From: Undaria pinnatifida
Lineage: Eukaryota > Sar > Phaeophyceae > Laminariales > Alariaceae
Assembly: GCA_012845835.1 (NCBI GenBank)
Contig: JABAKD010000021.1
Coordinates: forward strand, 9,280,006 to 9,344,005
Length of the DNA: 64,000 nt
Direction: 5' to 3'
Shown: in pieces, positions 10,906-22,667 of the stretch
How the letters are laid out: the number at the start of each line of letters is the position of its first letter
Position numbering within the stretch: the first letter of the stretch is position 1
Made by a program: the position numbers and the translations under genes
The notes under the pieces: generated by a model
What the model was told of the DNA's origin: nothing
Database searches by the model: none
Seen by the model: the letters and a program-made list of their open reading frames with translations, nothing else

Positions 10906-12114
10906 CCCGTACTATGCAAGCCATCGGAACCGGACATGTCCCCGTCGAGAGCAGAAACAACTCGACTTGCCACTATCCTTTCAACGTTTTAGCTGGTTCA
11001 GCACACCCGAAAAAGGCCGGCTCGACGGCTGAGAGGACAAGAACATAAGCAAATCCGGAAGCAATGACAAAAGGTCGACGAGGTACCGGGCCAACCCCCC
11101 CTCCCCCATCCCCAAGGCAATTTGTTAAAGGGGTCCTGAGAGAGGCCATGGGTTGCACCACCTACGTTCAAGGATAACAATGACACCTGCCCTCGAGAGA
11201 GGGAGGCCTCGACACATGGGAAAATCACGGGGTGACCCCCTCCCTCGCAATGTTTGCTCGCGCCGAAGCTAAGGAAAGAAGGGCATGGTCTGAGCCGATA
11301 CTATACCACTCAAGTAGGAGGTTGGGAGGTTGGGATGAAGGAGTACGGGGAAGCGCGGCGATCACGAGCGATACACCACGCCAGTGGTTGGGCTGTTAAC
11401 CGGGTGGCAGATATCGAACTCGAGGTAAGCACATTTTCTTACGGTAGAGTATAACGATGCGGGCCCCCGATACAATGGTTCATGATTCACGTGACAATTG
11501 ATAATTTATCCACCGTACGAGGTGAAGAGTCCGTGGCGGCCCGGGGAGAAGCATCATTGACCTAGGCTGGTATATACAAAGTTCACAACATGCATGCCGA
11601 ACAAACCGTTGTTGAGGGAGTAAAATGTGACCACTGATGGGCTTTGGCATTTATAGCCGTTGAAACGTAAATACAGGCGCGATGCCGGTTCACAATCTTT
11701 CTCTGTTTGACAGTGGTTAGTGGATGATGTCACCAAAGTCGGCCATATATCTGCCGCACGTGGGTCTGCTGTTGTGTTTTACTTGGTATGTTGCCGGGAG
11801 TTGTGACTCCGTTTTGAAGGGTTTTAGTTGAAGACAATGTCGCCTCAAACGAACTATGTGAATCAATACTTGGGAAAGCTCTTGATTAGGCCGTCCAAAC
11901 GGACCTTTTCAAAGTGTTTCATTCGACCTGGGTAGCGAGAAGTGGGCATTAAAACATCGCACGAGAAGGAATTTCCTCGCACCAAAATTGAAATATCTTG
12001 ACATTCCCAAAGAACCAACCTAATATCTTTGGATATATCAAAAACAAATATCACATCGATTGATGGCCTCCGAACCGTCCCATATCCGTTTCAGTCGACG
12101 CCGAATATTATCAG
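10906..12114. other. Gene-poor DNA, nothing recognised
   Basis: The 5' part (gag) of the gypsy relic might be expected at 10.9-12 kb on the - strand. I see no zinc knuckle or other gag motif. No LTR-like direct repeat was found when this stretch was compared with sequence near 8 kb. Short frames only. Confidence 0.4.
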
Positions 12115-12480
12115 GGCGTGTCATGGGCCGGAGCTGGTGGGGTGGCACACCATTTTTTCACGTGGTGCGCCGCGGCCTGGCCCGGCTCAGCAAAGGTTTA
12201 GAAGTTGGGCCGGGCCCATCAAACGTTTAGAGACCTGGTCGCAGCCCGGCCCGGTCCGTCAATTTGTTCAGCTGATGGGCTACGGTACGGCTCGGCTCAT
12301 CGAATTTCGAAACATATCATCCCGACCCGGCCCAGCTAATTAATTGATCGAATTTGTTGGCCCGGCGCGGCCCCGCCATTGACATTCGCAGCGAGGCCCA
12401 TGACACTCAACCACAATAAGGGCCGGCCCGTGGAGTTGATGAGCCGGCCCGCGCGCCGGCCCACGGGCTGGCCCATGTGT
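12115..12480. repeat. GGCCCG-rich mosaic repeat, cluster 3
   Basis: CCCGGCCC, GGCCCGGC and GGGCCGG words recur irregularly between A/T-rich words (AAAGGTTTAG, AAACGTTTAG, AATTTCG). The architecture matches the GGGTCG clusters at 1.4 and 2.7 kb with a different hexamer core. The end (12420-12475) is dense in GGCCCG/CGGGCC palindromes and could fold strongly. No target duplication was identified. Confidence 0.65.
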
Positions 12481-13567
12481 TACCCCGTACGAAAAAGTGC
12501 GGACTGATGTTTTTTATGGTTTCGTGTTGATTATTATCGTCGAATAGTATTACCAGGTATCATCTCTCACTTATACTGTTTCGTAGACGTTATGCTTCAG
12601 TTTCCGAAAAAATCTTCTCAGCACGTCAGCTGTGACAAATGATATGTGTGTCGGCACTCATTTTCGTCAAGCTGCGGGATACACCATATATTTTTCGTGA
12701 TCTACTATTTGCATCATACTTCTTGTTGCTGCGTCTGGCCCATGAGGCACACACATCCTCTGCCACCTTAGTGTTGATCCATCAACCAGCTAGAAAAAAA
12801 AAATCTTGCTCCGACGGATTATGTCCTGACTGGTGGTTCACCACATTCTTCTGTTCCTGCCACGTCCACACCGGCAGCAGCAGCAGGAGCAGCACCTGAC
12901 CTGCTGCTGCGACACCCGCACCTGCTTTAAAAGCCGCTGCAACGCCTGCACTTGCTCACGGTATTTCATCCGAAGGGAACGAAGAGAACGCTCTACGTAG
13001 TTTCTTGTTCTTTTTCGGTGGCTTTCCATGCCACGGCAGCAGCAAGCCTTATTCTTCATGAGACAACGACACCAACAAAGGTGATCACAGGTTGCAGATA
13101 AATGATGCCCCCTTCCTGGCCCTGCTTCGCCAAGAGTTCACCGGTGGTTCCGTCTGGGCTGAACCATGGCGAGAACGGTTAACAGTTGCTTTCTGAACCA
13201 CGAGAAGGCAAGGAGTGTCCCCTTGTGCACTCCCAATTTTACGAACGTTTTGATGAGACATTGCAGAAGCATGGCGATGCAGAGTTGAAATTGGTTGTCG
13301 CCGCGAGTAAGGGGTCCGCACACAGGCAACAAGTCAGCGCGCAGAGGCACTCGTCGAGGCACCAGGTGGGTAGTTTTGAGCATCGCGCTTTTGATGACTT
13401 TTAGAAAGGGGGCAAGAGTATATTGGCTGGACAGCAAATGTTTGTCTTGACGGGGATAAACGTCGTGTATAGTATAGTCTATGCGAGAATAAACATGCGG
13501 CGTATAGCGTATACGTCATTCCGATATATAGTCGATTTAACTTTAAACTTGCACCATTTTTGTAATC
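12481..13567. other. Spacer with a short CAG/CTG tract
   Basis: A short CAG-rich run lies at 12872-12913, read as CTG on the other strand. Otherwise nothing is recognised. A - strand frame (12838-13059) includes an Arg/Leu-rich stretch that could form a coiled coil, but it runs into the CAG tract and has no other support. Confidence 0.4.
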
Positions 13568-13664
13568 CGACGAAATCTTCGATCTCACAGCTGGAGTGTA
13601 TTTTAATTTTTACAATTTATAAAAATTAAAATACACTCCAGCTGTGAGATCGAAGATTTCGTCG
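13568..13664. repeat. Perfect 45-bp inverted repeat (hairpin)
   Basis: Arms at 13568-13612 and 13620-13664 are exact reverse complements, separated by the 7-base loop CAATTTA. The right arm is the head of the CACTCC-family repeat copy 1 and includes CACTCCAGCTGTGAGATCG. The left arm copies only the first 45 bases in reverse. A similar but shorter hairpin heads the copy at 63.6 kb. Confidence 0.92.
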
Positions 13665-14136
13665 AAACTCATCTTTGCAAGCTGTGTGTGATACTCCGAT
13701 CGCGCGCATTACGAGTTGTGTGTCCTCATTAAGGATATAGGTCGGCGACTCCCCTTACAACTACAGTGTAGCTATCAGGGTCAACAGGATGATTTTAGTC
13801 AGTCTGTGCGCAGAAACTATAAAACCCGTTTCTGAGGGGGACAAAATCTGACAGCTGTGAAGGGAAAGGGGGGCCTGATTTTGATCAAAAGCGAGCGGGT
13901 TTGGAGGGGGGCGGGGGGGGGGGGAGGCAAATAGGGCAATTTGTGCATGTAAGCTATAAATCCTTTCGAGGGGATAAATCTGACGGTTTTGGCACCAGTA
14001 TATAATTGGGGGCGGGGGGGGTGGGGGTGGGGGGGGGGGGGGGGGGGGGCAGCTCAATATGTGCCTGGAAACTATACATTATTTTGAGGGGATAAATGTG
14101 ACATTTTTGGAAATAATACATCAGTTTATCATGTAT
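13620..14136 (+). repeat. CACTCC-family interspersed repeat, copy 1
   Basis: The copy starts with AT-rich sequence and ACACTCCAGCTGTGAGATCG. It continues through a ~240-base head that includes GGTCGGCGACTCCCC and AACTATAAAACCCG. Two modules follow, each with a TATAAATCC- or TATACATT-like core and GGGGATAAATCTGACGG or GGGGATAAATGTGACA. G tracts (around 13910-13924 and 14014-14049) separate the modules. The copy ends near CATCAGTTTATCATGTATA. It has the same order as copy 3 (21.9 kb). No coding capacity is evident. Apparent proline-rich - strand frames are the G tracts read backwards. Confidence 0.85.
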
Positions 14137-14680
14137 ATCCTGGGGTAATTCGTACAATCAGTGAGTAAAGAGAGGGTGGAGTGTTCGAGGGGGTGGGGTA
14201 TATATATACGAATACATTTTATAATTTTCGTTATTTTGTTTCCGTTGTTGTAGTATGATTTCTCTCTTTTTGCGTTCTTCTTCATCTCGTTTTTCTTGCA
14301 TTCAAAAAATAGGAGTGGCATCGCCACGTTCGCGATATATTTATTTGCCCTATCACATCGAAAAGGCGCGTCCTGCCTACCCTAGGCGTTCTTCGGGTCG
14401 ATTGGGGTCAAGCTGCAGTAGAGTTGTCAACGTAATGGGAATTGTCATTGACTTCGTCCATGGCCAGTCAGTGCTGCGTATAAACCTTTTCAAGCACTGT
14501 TGTTTGATGCCTATTTTTCGTTTTTAAGCGGATAGCCGGAACTATGAGACGGACTTGTATGGAAAAACTGATTATGAAATACTAAAAAAACCCTTCAGCC
14601 CAGAGTCATAAATTAATTGTGTTTGACCCGAAGGACAAGAGTGTCGGGCCCGTTGTTCTCAATTTTAGACCAACCTTCGT
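14137..14680. other. Spacer, nothing recognised
   Basis: A/T-rich sequence lies between a CACTCC-family copy and the TIR element. Short frames only. A + strand frame (14255-14527) starts Ser/Arg-rich and has no motif. Confidence 0.4.
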
Positions 14681-14964
14681 GACCAACGTAAGGCTATGGT
14701 AGGGGGATCCCTTTTGAGCACATTTTTTTCAGTGGATCGGCATCACTCGCACGAGTAACCCTCGTGTTCCTTCCGGATACAGGCTTTTGTGCTGTTTATC
14801 ATTTTCGATATTTGTACGAAAAAGTATGGTTAGCTACGCTACAACAAAAAATCGATGAACGTGTTTACGTCAGCAAAGTGAAGTGTCACTCGCGCGATTT
14901 TGTCCACGAGTGGCTCATACCTGGTAGTGAAAATTGGGGGTACCCCACTACCGCAGCCTTGATC
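14681..14964. mobile_element. Short TIR element (MITE-like), copy 1
   Basis: The ends are imperfect inverted repeats: GACCAACGTAAGGCTATGGTAG at the left, and the complement of GATCAAGGCTGCGGTAGTGG at the right. Both run into GGGGGTACCC- or GGGGGATCCC-like sequence. Inside each end is a CACTCGC.CGA(G) subterminal repeat in opposite orientation (near 14747 and 14887). The same architecture occurs at 25456-25724. There is no coding capacity, so it would depend on a transposase elsewhere. The left end has an extra CGTAA, and no clear target duplication is visible for this copy. Confidence 0.7.
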
Positions 14965-15080
14965 TAATAACAGACGCATCCAACGATTTTCTCATTTCTT
15001 TTGGGATAGCAGCATGGCAGTGTAGAATTTGCAATATGTATCGCAACACCAGTTGCGTATAAATATAATGAAAGTTAAAG
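14965..15080. other. Spacer
   Basis: A short A/T-rich spacer before the next CACTCC-family copy. Nothing is recognised. Confidence 0.4.
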
Positions 15081-15735
15081 TACACTCCAGCTGTGAGATC
15101 GAATATGTTGTCGAAACTCATCTTTGCAAGCTGCGTGTGATACTCGAATCGCGCGTAGTACGGGTTGTGTTTCCCCATCAAGGATATAGGTCGGCGACTC
15201 CGCTTGCAACTACAGTGTAGCTATTAGGGTCAACGGGGTGATGTTGGGCAGTCTGTGCGCGGGAACTATAAAACCTGTTTTGGGGAAGGACAAAATCTGA
15301 CAGCTGTGGAAGGAAATGCATCAGTTTATCAAGTGAATCCCGTATATCGAATAACCGGCGAGGGGAGGGCGGAGGTTTAAGGACGTGGCGGCCTTGTTTT
15401 CATCAAGCAGGGAGGCGAGGGGGGGGCGGGGGGCAGCGCAACCGGCGCGTGGAAAATCTAAATCCTTTCCTGTGAATCGCACAACCCGTGAGGAGAGGGA
15501 AGCGCGCTCGAGGGGGTAGGTGTAGGGGTGGGGGGGGGGGGGGGGGGGGGGGGGTAAAATGGGGGGGAGGGGCAGAAAAATAATTTTCATGTAACATCTA
15601 TAGGTCGCATAGATGTAAGGGTTTGCTTCCTGCGCGGTGCTAGGTCTACGCGATGGTGCGGGTCGTGGGGAAAAACGGGGGCGTTGGAGGGAGGGGAGAG
15701 GAGGGGGAGGGGAGCGGGGGGGAGTGAAAGGTACG
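15081..15735 (+). repeat. CACTCC-family interspersed repeat, copy 2
   Basis: The head starts TACACTCCAGCTGTGAGATCG and runs through GGTCGGCGACTCCGC and AACTATAAAACCTG to CATCAGTTTATCAAGTGAATCCC and CCGGCGAGGGGAGGG. A long G tract (15530-15554) follows. A tail module then reads CGCATAGATG...GGTGCTAGGTCTACGCGATGG and is shared with copy 4. The middle modules seen in copies 1 and 3 are replaced or rearranged. G/A-rich sequence continues to about 15735. Confidence 0.8.
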
Positions 15736-15960
15736 TCATGGATGACTAGAAAGATAATGACGCGATATCAATTGCCTAGAGATATACTACTCTGGCCGAT
15801 TTGGATTGTAGGTGGGGCGTTCGAACAAAAAGGCGGGGGGAAAACATGAAAAGCGCGGGGGGGGCGGGGGGTGAATTGGAGGTATGTTTAGGATGGCTAG
15901 AAAGACAATGAGGTGATATTACCTGGCTGATAGTGTCTACTACTCTCAGACAGGTTTATA
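15736..15960. repeat. Degenerate ~140-bp tandem duplication
   Basis: Two segments share the layout GATGACTAGAAAGATAATGACGCGATAT / GATGGCTAGAAAGACAATGAGGTGATAT, followed by a CTACTACTCT. The first is at about 15739-15793 and the second at about 15891-15942. G-rich sequence lies between. They may be a tail module of the CACTCC family duplicated next to copy 2. Confidence 0.5.
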
Positions 15961-17429
15961 TATAGTCTATATATCGACGTTTTTCCCGTATCCATGAATT
16001 ACCTTTCATGGAAGAAAGAAATTGATTGTTGCTAATCTGTCGAATTGCTGTCTGTGTCTTTGTCGTGTTCTTGGTCGTGTTTTCATCAAGATTCCTCCCG
16101 TTGTTTAGATACACGCACCACGGCCTCCTTCAATCTCCCATGTATGCCGTCCGCAAGTGTACCGTCTATCTCTTCAAATGGTACCAGCCAGGCCCCCTGA
16201 AGATTACCGTCTTCACAGTCGTTTGAGTGACCAAGCCCCCGAATGGTGCTGTACCATTCAACTCCTCCGATAAAGCACAAATGAATTCATACAACAATAG
16301 CATTTGTATGTATACAATATATATGTACGGAATCAAGGCGAACCGTAACCCCCCCCCCGCCTCCATTCAAAAAAAAACAAAATCGGGGCAGGTGCGTGGG
16401 AAAGAGAGTAACTTGCGGGCCACACCAGGGACTACCTTTCGTACGCTGCGCAAGTTATCAGCAAGAGCTCCAGGGTTTTTCGCCGCGACGTGCCCTTTAC
16501 AGCCTCCACGCGACAAGCTGCATCTGTTCGATTATATTACCTAAAATCTCCTACGACCCATATTCCCGACACAGACATACTTCATTTTTGCCGTAAAACA
16601 CCCCCAAAAAATTAACTTGCTCTTCTATATTGTTTCCTGTGCGTTGCAGACGAATTGGGTATGGGGAAATCTGTAACCCTTATCCTTACAAAACGGCAAA
16701 CATCTTTGGATGCGCCTTGAAAAACGACTTCTCGCACTCTCTGAAAAGAGCGGACAGAGAGCGGATCCGATTATCACATTCGCTGGTTTAAACCCCTCTT
16801 CGAAGCTCCTCAAAGACGCATTTTCGGGTGTCGGAACAAGTCTATCCTAAGAGTTGACCTGAGTCCTATGGTCGTTCATATATGGCATATCATGCACGGC
16901 GATTTACGGTTCTAGTTGATCTTGAAAATGTACAAGACAGGTCCGACAACAAATCACAACACGCCATTGAACGACGGTTGTCGCATGCACGACCGATGCC
17001 AAATGAATGCGAGCAACGCTCACTATTTTCGTCCACCATACCGTTCTTGGCGTGTCCCTCTCAAACCGTGGCAGGTGTACGACCCATGACATTATAGCTC
17101 GGTAGTCGGGCGCACGAGTCCTGTTGGCTGCGCGTATGTTTGGCGCTTACAATACCTACAATACTCGTTAGTGGAAATGAATAATATAATATATCTCAAT
17201 CTAACAACGACATTATATATATTGTTTATTTTATCCTGCACGCCTCAAACCCCTCCAGTTGCCGTCTGTGGGATCTCAGGGCTTGGCCCCGATTGACGAT
17301 GGGAACATGTATAACAAAATTGTGCTGTGACCGCATTTATCGAGTACCGACACGACATAGCGTCCAGGAAGTGGGCACCAACAGAGGGCTCAGGGTTTCT
17401 GCTCCCAAGCGTCCAAGAAGACGTAGAAG
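15961..17429. other. Gene-poor DNA with one weak - strand frame
   Basis: A - strand frame at 16280-16086 has protein-like composition (WYSTIRGLGHSND..., then FEEIDGTLADG) but no recognised motif. It could be an exon relic. The rest shows short frames only and several A/T-rich runs (17160-17230). Confidence 0.35.
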
Positions 17430-17702
17430 AACGGGGATCTAGCGCTGAAACCAGCGCAGACGACCACGACCCTCCAGGCTAACCTGCGTGCAGCCGGAAT
17501 GGAGGATAAGCGGTACATGTTGCAATTGTTTTTGGTGGGGGAGGTGGCTGGCCACCACATAGATGGTACGGCCATGGTCGTCCTCGTGGAATATGTCGGG
17601 TGGAAGTCGGCGGCAGTAGCCGGCTGACACGTAGGGATGACTGCGTCAGCAGGGGGGTCACGAGGAGCCAAGCGCTCACTAGACGTGGCGTTCATAAAAT
17701 AA
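17430..17702 (+). pseudogene. Tyrosine-recombinase C-terminal relic, catalytic residues lost
   Basis: The + strand frame from about 17427 reads LRAAGMEDKRYMLQLFLVGE, then VAGHHIDGTAMVVLVEYVGW, then KSAAVAG and a stop, and resumes in frame as HVGMTAS. This is the layout of the last part of the tyrosine recombinase fold: the HxxR box, where LQLF stands here, then a (G)(H/W)-x-S helix, then the RY nucleophile, where a TGA stop and His stand here. The His, Arg and Tyr positions are all changed, so the copy is dead. In eukaryotes such recombinases belong to Crypton, DIRS/Ngaro or related elements. I cannot tell which. The assignment is an inference from motif order. About 90 codons survive, with a second stop at 17700. 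Confidence 0.45.
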
Positions 17703-18789
17703 TACGCGCTGGGAAAGTGAGCCCATTCCTTGCCTGACATCGATATCCGAAAGCAGCACGACAAGAACACGGAGGTTATAAATTATCAGACCCCCCCGCC
17801 CGCCCATCGTAGCTGCGGGGTTTACCGCCGACAACGCGATCAGTTTTGATAGTGATTATTTGACTGGGATACCTACTCTCTGTGACGGGATGCCGCGTTG
17901 CTCGCCGTATAAAATTCCCGCTGGAGTAGTATCCTTGGATGGAAGTCTCCGGCTGGTCGCAGCCGACAGGCGTAGACTAATGTATCCCAAACTGCATATA
18001 ACTAGGCTATGTTGCAATGTTACAACAGTATTCTATCATATATGTGAATAGACACAGCATGTTATAGTATTTTCAAGTATGGTCCCGTAAGACGTACCCC
18101 GAACAACGCTGCTGTTCGTACCACGACCCAACTGCAGGCACTGAGGATACTCATAACGGCAGCAGAAAACCGTACCACGCAAGACAAATTGCATTTTTGC
18201 CATGACGGAAACAAACTATGACTAGCGTGCCTGTTGAGTCGTGATGGCTGCTCTCTACGGTTAATCGCAATATTGTCAGTGAAAAGGCTAGGGAGAAGAC
18301 AGCAAGAGGCAGTAGACAAAGCATGCTGAGTAGCGCCAGATGAATCAGTATGCCTTTTCTGTGGTGAGGGCAGTCCTGTTGCACAGCGTGCAATTTCGTG
18401 AGGGGACATTTATACTACCTGTCGTATCGTTGCAGGTCTGCATTTTTTATTTTCAATAGTACAGCCGTCTAGACCCTTTCCATATAATGGTGCAAGTTGG
18501 AGAGTGGTGATTGTTATATACATTTTTTCGGAAACAATTGTGCCCTTCGTGTCGCCAGGGAAAGGCGGGAACAGCCAACATGGCAGCCTGCTGGGAAGGC
18601 CGAGCATTTTGGTGTGGTGCGTGTTAGAATGTACCCATAATTATCATTATTTGTGAGGATCAGATCAAAATCCTTTCACGACTCGAAACATAAACGATTA
18701 CCGCGAATGGTAACGTGGATGGTTACAGCCGCTGCTGTACATTCGCGTTATCTACACGTTACACTATGCACGATGTCACACTGCATGCC
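17703..18789. other. Gene-poor DNA, nothing recognised
   Basis: The remaining part of the element that carried the recombinase would be expected nearby but is not recognisable. Only short frames are present. The longest (18409-18062, - strand, 115 codons) has no motif. Confidence 0.4.
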
Positions 18790-18905
18790 GGACTTCGCAG
18801 CAGCTTGCTGCGAGGAGCACCGGCAGCGGCACAGCAACGGCAGCAGCGGCAGCAGTGACTATCGCGCAGCAGCAAGCAGCAGCAGCGGGACAGGAGGAGG
18901 GTGCG
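18790..18905. repeat. CAG/CGG-rich imperfect microsatellite
   Basis: Imperfect CAG, GCAGCGG and AGCAGC words run from about 18795 to 18890. This is one of six CAG/CTG tracts in the window (1986, 2325, 12872, 18795, 24665-24990, 62505). Confidence 0.7.
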
Positions 18906-21897
18906 TAAGTCTCACGACTGATCATGTGTACGGGATCTGACACACAACTAAGAAAGGCGATCCCGCACAGATCGAGAGACCACCCGAACAACGGAGAACC
19001 AGCCAGTTGTAGTATACCACGCGACGCGCGCATCGCTCTCGTTGCTATCACGAGCTGCATGCAGCGCACTCGGTGTCACCCTATCTTCGTCCGAGCAATT
19101 ATCCAACGAACCTGGTAGAAACAGCATAGTGTGGGGTTATATAAAATGAAACACATATGTTGTGCTAAAAACAACACAACAACACGAAACATGCCTTAGT
19201 GGCATCACATCGTGCTGGATTAAGATTTGCGTCAAAGAGCGAACCCATCCAAGACTTCGACTTCGACGTTAAACAGTTAGAAAGCTACCCCTACGTATGG
19301 CGAGTTGGTACAGGGCAACGGCAATGATACACCTATCTTCTGTGACAAACAAACTTATAGACTTGTCATTACCGGTCGTATTGAGCTAATCACACGCATT
19401 CCCACTCAGTTATCTCTAGCAACAGTCAGTGCCGACGAACGTGGTCACTCAGATCAAACCGCAAAAAATCATTAGCACACGCAGAGAGCAGAAAGCGGTG
19501 GACCCTGCCAGTGACTGCTTCTGTAATACAACGTTGTTGTTGGGGTTTAACAGGGATCTAGCCTAGAGAAGGTTTGAGCGAGTAGCCACCTCAAGCAAGA
19601 CTGTGTAGAGGGGCTCCAACCCTGTTTACACGGCTGTGTGTGTCAGATGAATACCTGACAGCACGAGCATGGCCCACACTCGGGTTTAAAGGTCAGATCG
19701 GGGCATCTAGTCCCGACCCAGGCTGCTATGCACACCGGGACCTCTGTGGAAACGTGGTGTACGTGCGAGTAGTGCGCTTCGATTCACGGGAACAAGCTCA
19801 ATCTCAGGCTCAACTGTCTAGCTCGAACCACTACAAGGGGCGACCCCGGGCGGATAGCCTTTGTTGAATCCGCTATGCCAAGAGCCGAAGGAAGGGGCGT
19901 GGGGTTCCGTGGGCATAATGTGCAAGTGTACTCTTGTCACCCCTTATGCCAATGAAGTAAACGCCATTCGATCTTCAGCAAACCCTCCATATCGAGAAGC
20001 CAAAATTGACAAGAACAACAGCACGTTAATGTCATTGTCGAGATCCTTCATGATACTACCTGATATGACCGAACCAAACTTCTGCGCCGTTATGGTTGCT
20101 ACGCATCGATGTGGTAAGTTGTGGTTGTCATACTACCTGGAACGAACAAGTGTTTAGCGACCCCCCTGCTGTTGTTCCAGACGACTGTGACCTATTTTCG
20201 AACGGTGTCCAACGCTTGATATTTACACCTGCACCCACACAGGCTTTCCCAAAGGTTGCTTCAGAACCGGATTGGACCACAGGGTGCGGCAGAACCTACC
20301 AATGGTGCAGGTACTACAGTATCACCAATCACATTTCAACCGAGAATTGTACGGACTGTGAATTCTTCAACAGAAAGACAGCGAAGAAGGATGCGCTTGT
20401 GTTGTAATTGCTCTGCTCTACACACTTGCGTTTCTACAGTTCGATACTCTTTTATCGCCGCGCGAAGAACGCCTAGTTCCTCGCGTATCTGAGGAGTGCT
20501 TGAGGTGGAGAGAACGACGGTAGGGCTGACGACCTGCTCACGTACAACCTGTCTTTGCCATCTTTTTTTTCTTCACCAACAGCCTCCATTACGGGCCTAC
20601 GCTGTGTCTACGCGGGTGAGAACAGCATTCTATCATAGATACGGTAAACAGCTGAATGTATGCGCACGCAATCGCCACTGCATGTATCATTTCCCTTCTG
20701 GGTGCAGTAGATGTACCTGGATCGACCATACATAGGGCACGCCAACAACAGGTTCTTGGACCACCGCTGCTTGCCCGGGCGGCACCAGCGGAGGCCCGGG
20801 GCAGGCAACTGTGCGCATAATACAAATATGAAATACGTGAAACTCGGTGAATTCTAGGTAATTCGGAGATTTACCGTTCTCGTGCGCGCATTAATTTGTT
20901 TGTATGTGCTACCCCCCGGGGATCTCGTGTGTTTCGTTTTTCGTTTGCCATTATATAGGCGATCAGAGGAGCGAAACCCTTCTGTTCGTGGACTCTAGGC
21001 CGGCGGCTGTCATGTTGATTGATTCTTATAATTGAATGGAAATATGGGGCGAAACCCATAGTAGACACTATCGCCGGTACAGGTCGTTCATACTTATAGT
21101 CGGTTTAATTTACTGAAATTTGAAATTCCCCGTATGCACCGTGGCGTACCGTTGTGGTGCATTGGTTGATCACCATGCTAACTAAATCACGGCGAGAAAA
21201 ATATCTAGTACCAAGTTAATAACCGCGCGTGTGGATCACAAAACAAAATATGCCCGGAGGATCACCTGGCCCGTGGAACGCAAAAAAATACAATGCGCAG
21301 TAGATCGCCCGAAACAAACTGCCCTGGGGAATATCAAGTAAATTTAGTTTCGTAAATATTTTGCTACGAGGTTGTACCAGAAACATAAAATTCGTCGATA
21401 CATGGCACGAATTTCTCCTGCGACAAGATGCGTAAGCTTGCGCTGACTTTGTGCGAACTTCGTCAAAGTCAAAGCTTCCAAACCGGCTCTTTTTTGGGAC
21501 GAGCTTAAAACCACCCTGTGGTACATTAAAGTACGATCTCGTACCAACGACAGGAAGACAGAGCGAGGTCTGCGGTGTCGGGCTTCCCTCGATAGGGTAC
21601 GAATCTATGTCCCTGGTTTGCCTATATCCGATACGGTTTCGCTCGAAATGTCCCCGCTTAATCGTTTCTGCCCCAGTTTTGTACTAAAAATATGAAATTC
21701 ACTGGCGTTTTTATTTTTAATACGTTGGACATATTTTTCACCTTTTTTTTTTTTTTTTCTACGGCCAGGGAAAACGTGGAATTTTTTCCCCATATATAAT
21801 AGGAAACGACTTCGCTAATTTCCTGTTGGAAAAAGGCGAACTTCGGATTCACCTACTCGTAGGACACCGCCAAAACACATATTATAAAAAATGAAAA
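18906..21897. other. Gene-poor DNA, nothing recognised
   Basis: About 3 kb with frames all below 105 codons, no motif, and no direct or inverted repeats that I could find. A T tract at 21744-21761 is the only simple sequence of note. A GTACGATCTCGTAC palindrome at 21532-21545 is like the cluster at 23.6 kb. Confidence 0.4.
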
Positions 21898-22460
21898 TAC
21901 ATTCCAGCTGTGAGATCGAAGATTTCGTCGAAACTCATCTTTGCAAGCTGTGTGTGATACTCCGATCGCGCGCATTACAACTTGTGTGTCCTCATTAAGT
22001 ATATAGGTCGGCGACTCCCCTTACAACTACAGTGTAGCTATCAGGGTCAACAGGATGACTTTAGTCAGTCTGTGCGCGGAAACTATAAAACCCGTTTCTG
22101 AGGGGGACAAAATCTGACAGCTGTAAAGGGAAATGTATCCTTTTATCAAGTGAATCTTGTAAGTCGAATAACCGGTGAGGGGGGTGGGGCGGAGTTTTGA
22201 AGGACGTGGGGGCCTGATTTTGATCAAAAGCGAGCGGGTTTGGAGGGGGGGGGGGGGGGGGGGGGAAGGGGGCAATTTATGCATGTAAGCTCTAAATCCT
22301 TTCGAGGGGATAAATCTGACGGTTTTGGCACCAGTATATTATTGGGGGCGGGGGGGGGGCGTGTGGGGCAGCTCAATATGTGCCTGGAAACTATACATTA
22401 TTTTGAGGGGATAAATGTGACGGTTTTGGAAATAATACATCAATTTATCATGTATAACAC
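21898..22460 (+). repeat. CACTCC-family interspersed repeat, copy 3 (longest module set)
   Basis: The head (TACATTCCAGCTGTGAGATCG, with one change from the usual CACTCC) is followed by GGTCGGCGACTCCCC and AACTATAAAACCCG, then CCTTTTATCAAGTGAATC and CCGGTGAGGGG. Next come GGGGCCTGATTTTGATCAAAAG and a G tract (22243-22265). Then come the TAAATCC...GGATAAATCTGACGG module, a second G tract, and the TATACATT...GGATAAATGTGACGG module, ending near TTTATCATGTATA. This copy gives the fullest order of modules and is collinear with copy 1. Confidence 0.87.
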
Positions 22461-22667
22461 ATATTGTATTGTTCTCTCTTGGTTCTCTCCGAATTTCAAG
22501 GAAAACATTTTTTTTTTTTTTCTGTGTTTTTGACCGACGGGTATGCATTTGAAATATTGTGCAAATCGGAACCAACCGTACAAAAATGGGGTGTAATTTT
22601 TTCCAAGGCGTACCATTTTTCAAATTTACTGCTCGGTAAAATATATATATAATATAAAAATTAAAAA
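22461..22667. other. Spacer between repeat copies
   Basis: A/T-rich spacer with a T tract at 22508-22521 and TATATATATAATATAAAAATT just before the next head. Nothing coding. Confidence 0.4.

Noticed and set aside
12838-13059. - strand frame with Arg/Leu-rich, bZIP-like stretch
   Set aside because: It runs into the CAG tract, lacks the N-x7-R basic signature, and has no homologous context.
13761-14157. Proline-rich - strand frames
   Set aside because: They are G tracts of the repeat family read in reverse. The same holds at 15321-15597, 22027-22284 and 22916-23143.
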